Source of the DNA: Chlorokybus atmophyticus
Taxonomy: Eukaryota > Streptophyta > Chlorokybophyceae > Chlorokybales > Chlorokybaceae
Direction: 5' to 3'
Length of the DNA stretch: 26,212 nucleotides
Assembly (NCBI GenBank): GCA_009103225.1
Contig: RHPI01001132.1
Location: 301,397 to 327,608, forward strand
This document shows, piece by piece, positions 20,628-26,212 of the stretch. The position numbers were made by a program, and so were the translations under genes. A model generated the notes under the pieces. That model was not told where the DNA came from. It did not search any database and worked only from the letters and a program-made list of their open reading frames with translations. The stretch's first letter is position 1. Each line of letters opens with the position of its first letter.

Positions 20628-21860
20628 TACCCTTGCTTTGCAGCCCCTCTAGTATTGAATATGCGAGCGCTGCTATTGCCATCAATTTTGAATTGTGCAT
20701 CACCTTCAGATATGCGACCAGCATGAACACCGCGTGCACGCGCGTGGACACGTCCAATGCACAACCTCTATGCCCTCATAGTGCACACATGGCAGCAAGC
20801 TTGCCTCGGGAAAACTTAAGATATGTTGCTTAGTTGGTGTGGGTATGTATAATATGAGTGTATATGTTTATGAACATGAACCGGTTGTACGATATACTGT
20901 GGATGATATGGGGCAAGCGAGTATATACAGGATATGCGCGAGACAATTGGCGACATGCATGACGTCACAACAGCATAGCATACCAACCAGCATGCAAACA
21001 CAGTCACATACACCACCACCGGGCTATATTGACTGCCTGTTTACCTACCACACTACCCTACTCTAGACCTCCCCGTTAGGCATGCATACATGCGTATTGT
21101 TGGTTGATTACCTGTGCAACACACGAGCAGCATATGTTACCCGCTGGCAAATGTAAAACGTTGCCAAACACTCTCGAGAATAAGCTGGCAATTGGCACCA
21201 ACGGTATCAAAGTGGTTTATTGAACCACCCAACGTCATGATTTACTTGCATTCTTTGGACCTTGACCACATGCAACTGCGATAACACTATGTGTAAGTGC
21301 ATGTCACAATACAAGGTAAATGATGCACCAATTGTCATTATTATTAACAAAAGTGATTTGCATCAATGTGCATTGTATGTTGCACTTGAAGAGTTAGAAC
21401 AACTCTTCATTTTATAGGTTAACTTACATAAGGGCTGCAAGCTCAGCAAGCAATTGGGTCCACGTGCAAGCAATAATAACGAATATAACCAGCAACATTG
21501 TTGCATAAGTATGCAACGAAGATCTCTGCTACATGCTTCGCTGAGTCATAGATAAACTTGAGTGTAGCTTCACATCATGATAAATATTACTATGATTTGA
21601 ATTTGGCTTGAGATCTTAATCATGGTTTTGCCCCAATTACTCATTGCGTAAAAATACGAATGAATGCAAGCTACGTATCACATATTCAAGCTATGCTCCA
21701 GCACTATGCTCCAGCTCTAGCACACTTCAGCACATGTGTCTTTGCATTAGCAATGAGCAACAACTTGTCTCTACCATATCAACAATTAATACAAAAAGCA
21801 TAACAAACATGTGCGACGACTTTAAGAAGTATTATCTTTATTTGCAATGCACATTGCATT

Positions 21861-21900
21861 TATGTAATAGGCTATACCACGTGGCATAGCCTATTACATA
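21861..21900. repeat. 40-bp palindrome without loop
   Basis: TATGTAATAGGCTAT-A-CCAC pairs with GTGG-C-ATAGCCTATTACATA; only the A/C pair (21876/21885) is mismatched. The centre is CCACGTGG. Confidence 0.95.
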
Positions 21901-22052
21901 CATGTGTGCACACATGCGCAATAATGTCTCATCTTCTAGCTTTGTGCACGTGCTGAAAGTAACTTGTTAAATTGTGCTTGCATCTGGCTGCTCAGTTGTC
22001 TTGCACAGCCTACAATTCAAGTGCTCTTCCAAGCATGGAATGGATGGATCCA

Positions 22053-22088
22053 CAGCTCATGTACAGTGTATCTACTGCACATGAGCTG
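22053..22088. repeat. inverted repeat, 15-bp arms, 6-base loop
   Basis: CAGCTCATGTACAGT (22053-22067) and ACTGCACATGAGCTG (22074-22088) are complementary with a single A/C mismatch. Confidence 0.92.
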
Positions 22089-22349
22089 CGAGATCCTCTA
22101 CCGAGCATTTTTGATAAGATTCACATCTTACATGTGCAATGGGTAAGATCTCGCGTCGCTTCCACGACGTCAGCCCTAGGACATACTTACAGATTCACAC
22201 GTCCACGGCGATTATCATCGCTACTTGCAAGTTAAGCTTAGTGGGAGTGTTGCGGTGGTTCTTGTGGGCGGCAGCTTAAGCTAAGTGCACAGGAAAGCGG
22301 CGCTTGTTCTAGGGCTACTACTTCCGAGCAACCGGTTAAGACAGCCACC

Positions 22350-22757
22350 ATGTCGGGCAACGATGACTCCGGCAAGAAGGTGAGTTGGGCTTTGCGTGTG
22401 GCAGCATGGTGGACTTGGGCAAGTCGGATGTTATTTGCATGACAGTGCGACTAAGCCAAGCTGCGCACGTCCTGTTGTGTAGACGAAACAAGTTGGTGTG
22501 ACTATCTTGTTATGTGTGTGCAGTTTGTGATGGGCGCAGCCATTGCTGGTGCTGTGGCCCTTGGGCTTTACGTCTTCCTGAAGCCAGATGAGGCGACCAA
22601 CAACGTAAAGCGTGCCAAGGCAAACGCCAAGGACGCGTACCGCGACGTGCGCGACAACGTGCGCGACGCTGGCCGCGACACCCGCGACGCCGCCAAGGAC
22701 ACACAGCACCGCGCAGAGGGAGCATGGGACGACACCAAGTCACGCTTCAACAAGTAA
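22350..22757 (+). CDS. small membrane-anchored amphipathic helical protein (LEA/YtxH-like)
   Basis: Exon 1 (22350-22379) encodes MSGNDDSGKK; a phase-0 intron (GTGAGT...TGTGCAG) leads to exon 2 (22524-22757). The total is 87 residues. Residues 11-28 (FVMGAAIAGAVALGLYVF) form one membrane helix with a Gly/Ala-rich face. Residues 35-87 are a charged, Lys/Arg- and Asp-rich helix with an imperfect repeat (YRDVRDNVRDAGRDTRDAAK) and no prolines after residue 31, ending SRFNK. This resembles LEA-like or YtxH-type helices, which bind membrane surfaces or protect proteins in stress; no specific family can be claimed. The organelle (mitochondrion, plastid or ER) cannot be told. The ATG context (GCCACCATGT) is close to the Kozak consensus. 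A TGTAA motif lies at 23005-23009. Confidence 0.8.
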
Positions 22758-24578
22758 ACAACTGGCTGTGGGTAACAACCAACCAAGCCAACGCTGCTGA
22801 AGACAAGGCGACAGAAGGAGAAACCCTTATCGCTACACGCAAGGTTGTTCTGCCTGTTTCTCTCTCAGTAGTACGTAGTTGTCAGTGGAGGTTGGAAATT
22901 TTTTCGCTCCTTTCCCTGGTTAGTTGATACTCTGCGGTTGCAAGTGTGCAAGTGCACAAGCACAAGTGGTTGGCAGTTATTAGCCAATAACACTCCTCTG
23001 GTGTTGTAAATAGTCGGGTAAGTTGAGTCAGTTTCTGCTGCCCTGCTTGTCGACATTGTCGTCGGTGTTGGCGTATCTATGTGCCTAGTGATGGTGAGCA
23101 CGTGATGTTGGTTTGACCAACTGTTGATGTTGTTGCCATGGGCACATATGCCAGCAGTTTTTTTGATGCAAGTGTTGCACAGTGCGGTTGCCACACAAGG
23201 CAAGCCTGTCGCACCTGGTTCAGTAGTAGAAGGCAGGCCTGTTGTACCATATGCGCTTGATAGTGCAGATCTGATGGTATGGTGAGTAAGTTGCATCGAT
23301 CTGGACATGTTGTGCATTAGCACGAATGTAGTTGCTCTGAATTTCCAGCTCTTTTGTGCAGTGTAAGTCATTCATGTGGGCATATTGTCCATGTGACTGT
23401 AGAAAAGATCACGTTAACAGTCATACCTGTACAGAAACTTTGTATATCTACTGTTACTTTTGGCAATCGCTGGCAGTTGTTTGTTCACGCTAAGGGGTTT
23501 TCTGTCAGCCGATATACCTCAACATGCAAAGCATACAATGTGGAATAGAGGTTTTTCAGAGGTGGTGCAGGTGACGACTTTAACACTTGCATGCTTGTAT
23601 GGTTAATGGGGATGGTGAGAAGACAGAATAGTAGTTTAGATAGTGTAGCCCGATGGTGGGTTGTGTAAAATGTGGTGTTGCAAGTTGTGCATGTGCTGAT
23701 TGTGAATGGCATCCACTGCATTGTTGTGAATGATACTATATAGTATGCATGCGGGATATGTAGCACACTATCTTTTGTATACTGTGTTGTGCAAAACATA
23801 CGCATGAACTCTGTCCATGTGGGCATGTAAATAGTAACTCATGCGCATGCATGCCAAATGGGGAAGTCTAAGATAGTGTATAAGGTGTAAACGAGAAACG
23901 CGTAGTGGTGGTGTACACTATCATGCTTGCAGACTTGTGCTGCATTTTGCATCATGCATGCTTAAAACTGCGCCGCGCATATTCTGTGCAACATATCATG
24001 TAGTACATGTGCGCACCCGCGCACACGTGACACGCGCATGCGCACTTAAAAACTCATCCAATTAAGTAATACACTTACCACAACCAAACCTCATGGATGA
24101 CTTATGAGGGGGGGGGGGGGGGGGGGGNGGGGGCTATGTGTAGTGTACGATTTAGATTACTTGCAGGCAGGCGTGCATGAGATGCAACACTGTAACTATA
24201 ATATCATTATCATATTATGAAATTATATACAACTTGACTTTGCCTAATGCTTTATTTGGATAATTAGTGTTCGGTCGCAACAACACTGTCACGCATAAGG
24301 ACACAAAGGCAGCGATTTGTCGAAGAAATTATGAGCTTACTGTTGGTAATATCTTAAGGAAAAACAATAACTATTGTTTAAAAACACTTAACCGGGTTTA
24401 AAGTAACTGCAAACGCACAATGTCTAGAGAAACATCATGTTAAGTGAATAAAAGCTCATAATCGGCCTTAATGATGTTATGAATTGTGGACAGAGTTTGA
24501 CAAAGTTTATGTTGAAGAACCCACCCATTGTTGCGTAACATTTTAACATGTAGTATCAGTTTGTCATGCAATAATTAT
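22758..24578. other. intergenic region
   Basis: After the 3' untranslated region of the small-protein gene no further gene is recognised. A homopolymer G tract with a single N (24108-24133) marks a sequencing weak point. Short copies of GATAGTGTA or its complement recur at about 23638, 23768, 23872 and 23915, with no clear element boundary. Confidence 0.45.
24108..24133. repeat. poly-G tract with one undetermined base
   Basis: Twenty-six positions, all G except an N at 24128. Its length is probably unreliable. Confidence 0.95.
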
Positions 24579-24680
24579 TGATAAACCATTTACGTATAGT
24601 AGCTATCGGTATTGTCAGTGATTTCATTCGAATGAAATCACTGACAATACCGATAGCTACTATACGTAAATGGTCTATCA
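24579..24680. repeat. 102-bp near-perfect palindrome without loop
   Basis: Arms 24579-24629 and 24630-24680 are reverse complements with one mismatch (A24584 against C24675). The centre is CATTC/GAATG. The 51-bp arm contains ACGTATAGTAGCTATCGG and is not seen elsewhere in the window. It lies about 140 bp upstream of the proposed TAF4 start. The open frame running through it (from 24578) is a by-product. Confidence 0.97.
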
Positions 24681-24822
24681 CACAGGCGCAGTCCAACGCA
24701 AGTGTCTTCACCACCAGCCACGCATCATGTAAGGTCGGTCAGACACAACTCAGTGCCTGGGCCTGGAGCATTGAACCAGTTGTGGGGCAGCGTTGGCGTT
24801 GTGTGCGAGGGCGTGGGCGGTG

Positions 24823-26099
24823 ATGGCGGGGGCACCCACACCGCCGCCGCCTGGGCTGCCTTTAACCGGGGCGGCGCCTCTGCCCTTTCTGACGCCGGTG
24901 GTGGCGGCGGGGATGGTGGGCCACCCTCAGCCGCCTGCCCACCCTACCCCTCCCACCCCGGCGGCGGAGGACGACGACGGCGACGATGGCGGGGAGGACA
25001 CTGCGGCGGCAGGCGCCGTCGGTACCGACGTCAAGGAACTCGCGGATGTCACTAGGGTTTCAGGCGTTGATCTGAAGGTAAGGTCAGTTGAAAGTTGAGT
25101 GTGTGCAAGTGTGCGTTTGTTGTTGTTCAGGAATTAGCTTGACGTCAAGGCAATACAACAGTTGTGACGTTGGTCTGCGCTTGACATGCAATCTGTTGAC
25201 ACTCACAGCTTCATGGAATGCTTATTGTCTCTCCCAGCAATGACGCATGCTGGCATGCACACGCGCAAGCGTAATCGCATGTCAGATCATCAGTTGGTGA
25301 AAGTGACAGCTACACATTGTAGCGTGCTGCAACATCTGCAGTTCGTATTTCTTACTACCTCATTCATTCATGTATCTGCACTTACGTGCGCATATGTGTG
25401 CGCGAGCAACACTCCGCAGGTTGCATGTTGTTTTCGGCCTTTCATAGTAGCAGCGTGTAGTTGGTTGTACGACGTTGCAAGCATGCACACGCGTTGGCTT
25501 CACAGGGCGAGCAAGCGCTGCTGCTGGCGGGAGCGGATGCAAGCGGGCGGCCTGCAGACTCCGCCAAGTCCTCGGCAGCCGCGCACGCCGTCCGCATAGA
25601 AGAGGGGTTCCTCTTTCCAGATCCTTCTCGAAGCAGCACAGCGGACACGCTGCAGAACCGCATAGCCGCAATTGGTAAACTAGACTACATGCTGGCTCGT
25701 GCTGTGCGTGCGTGCGTTTATGTGTGCAAAAGCATGCACAACTGTATGTGAGTGTTTTATACCCAACTGTATGGCAGAGTGATGACATGCGCGCGCGATC
25801 GTGTGTATATGTGTGCACATGGGCGAGTTGCTGACACCGTTAACTATGAGTCACCAGTAAGTGATCAGTGGATTCACTGCAGCCAGGAGGTATGGTGTCA
25901 AGCGCACCACAGCGGATGCTGCCAAAGTTCTCTCGCTGGTATGTTGACAAAGCAGTGTTGATGGGGTTAGATTGCATGTATGCGTTGTTTGTCTGCCAGC
26001 TATGTGGTCAATGACACTGCGCTGGGTTGATTACATGCTCAGGCAGTTGAGGAGCGGCTTCGAACACTCTTGAATCGTCTCGTAGTGCTTTCCAAACAG
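24823..26099 (+). CDS. TAF4: TFIID subunit 4 (TAF4), N-terminal part, continuing past the window
   Basis: Four exons are in phase: 24823-25077, 25506-25674, 25883-25938 and 26043-26099, the last ending at a GTGAGC donor, so the gene continues. About 179 residues are visible. A Pro/Gly/Ala-rich leader and an acidic stretch (EDDDGDDGGED) precede the TAF4 histone-fold region: VKELADVTRVSGVDLKGEQA, EEGFLFPDP, LQNRIAAIARRYGVKR, then AAKVLSLAVEERLRTLLNRL and VVLSKQ. These blocks follow the order of the human and plant TAF4 histone fold (DI.DV..M.GVNL, a Phe-Leu segment, then LQ.RI..I...HG and a VSYVSHATQQRLQ-like helix). TAF4 pairs with TAF12 in TFIID and acts in the nucleus at promoters. The start is the first ATG after an in-frame TGA at 24772, in good context. 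If right, the leader is very short (about 70 residues) against several hundred in animals and plants; an upstream exon cannot be excluded. Confidence 0.8.
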
Positions 26100-26212
26100 G
26101 TGAGCACGCTTCATGTGCGTAGCGTTGCAATTTTAATCAAGCACCCGCATGTACACATGCACACGCACATGCATTGTGCGCACACAACAATGCGTGTGCG
26201 TGCGCGCGCCCC

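Larger units (their letters stand above)
20228..22349. other. intergenic region rich in inverted repeats
   Basis: No gene is recognised. The stretch holds an inverted repeat with an embedded direct repeat (20544-20627), a GAAGAGTT/AACTCTTC hairpin near 21390, a 40-bp palindrome (21861-21900) and a further inverted repeat (22053-22088). The last 100 bases should contain the promoter and leader of the small-protein gene at 22350. Confidence 0.5.

Noticed and set aside
20495-20833. Open frames over the repeat at 20544-20627
   Set aside because: Both strands are open only because of repeated sequence; there are no motifs or splice support.
24578-24823. 81-codon frame running through the 102-bp palindrome
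   Set aside because: It is a by-product of the palindrome and lies in a different frame from TAF4, with no family resemblance.
24702-25055. 117-codon Gly-rich frame overlapping TAF4 exon 1
   Set aside because: The frame shifted by one carries the acidic stretch and the VKELADV...GVDLK histone-fold start and ends at a proper donor.

Overview
The window is nuclear DNA of an intron-rich eukaryote, most likely a green alga. The evidence is: spliced genes with GTGAGT/GTAAGT-type donors and TGCAG-type acceptors; a tRNA with no encoded CCA; a Ser-Pro-rich hydroxyproline-glycoprotein-like tract inside a secreted protease; a plastid-type TPR protein with a transit-peptide-like N-terminus; and TGTAA motifs, the usual chlorophyte polyadenylation signal, downstream of several stop codons. 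The species cannot be named from the sequence. All gene models below were built by hand, joining exons so that splice phase and protein-family alignment agree.

Layout. From 1 to 5993 (minus strand) lies the 5' part, at least 17 exons, of a secreted subtilase-like (S8) protease. It carries extra C-terminal modules (type-3 thrombospondin-like Ca site, Cys-rich, Pro-rich, polybasic, kelch-like) and runs off the window through a GT microsatellite at 5-329. From 7034 to 8635 (plus) is a six-exon, probably myristoylated calcineurin-B/CHP-like EF-hand protein. From 9197 to 10793 (plus) is a four-exon plastid-type TPR protein. From 10.8 to 13.9 kb no gene is recognised; this stretch contains a 403-base N gap whose left edge matches the protease gene. 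From 13912 to about 15568 (minus) is a five-exon gene for an unknown protein with a C-terminal coiled coil. From 16.1 to 18.5 kb is AT-richer DNA with a diverged repeat. A tRNA-Thr(AGT) is at 18557-18630 (minus). From 19389 to 20227 (plus) is a three-exon GFA/CENP-V-like zinc protein. From 22350 to 22757 (plus) is a two-exon, 87-residue membrane-anchored helical protein. From 24823 to the window end (plus) is the start of TAF4, the TFIID subunit with the histone fold.

The genes are unrelated housekeeping and secreted functions on both strands; I see no operon-like or defence-like system. The unusual signals are the domain mosaic and apparent His-to-Glu active site of the protease, a GC-AG intron in it, introns packed with alternating purine-pyrimidine sequence in the 0-10.8 kb half, and a surprising number of near-perfect, short-loop inverted repeats of unrelated sequence, the largest being a 102-bp near-perfect palindrome just upstream of TAF4.
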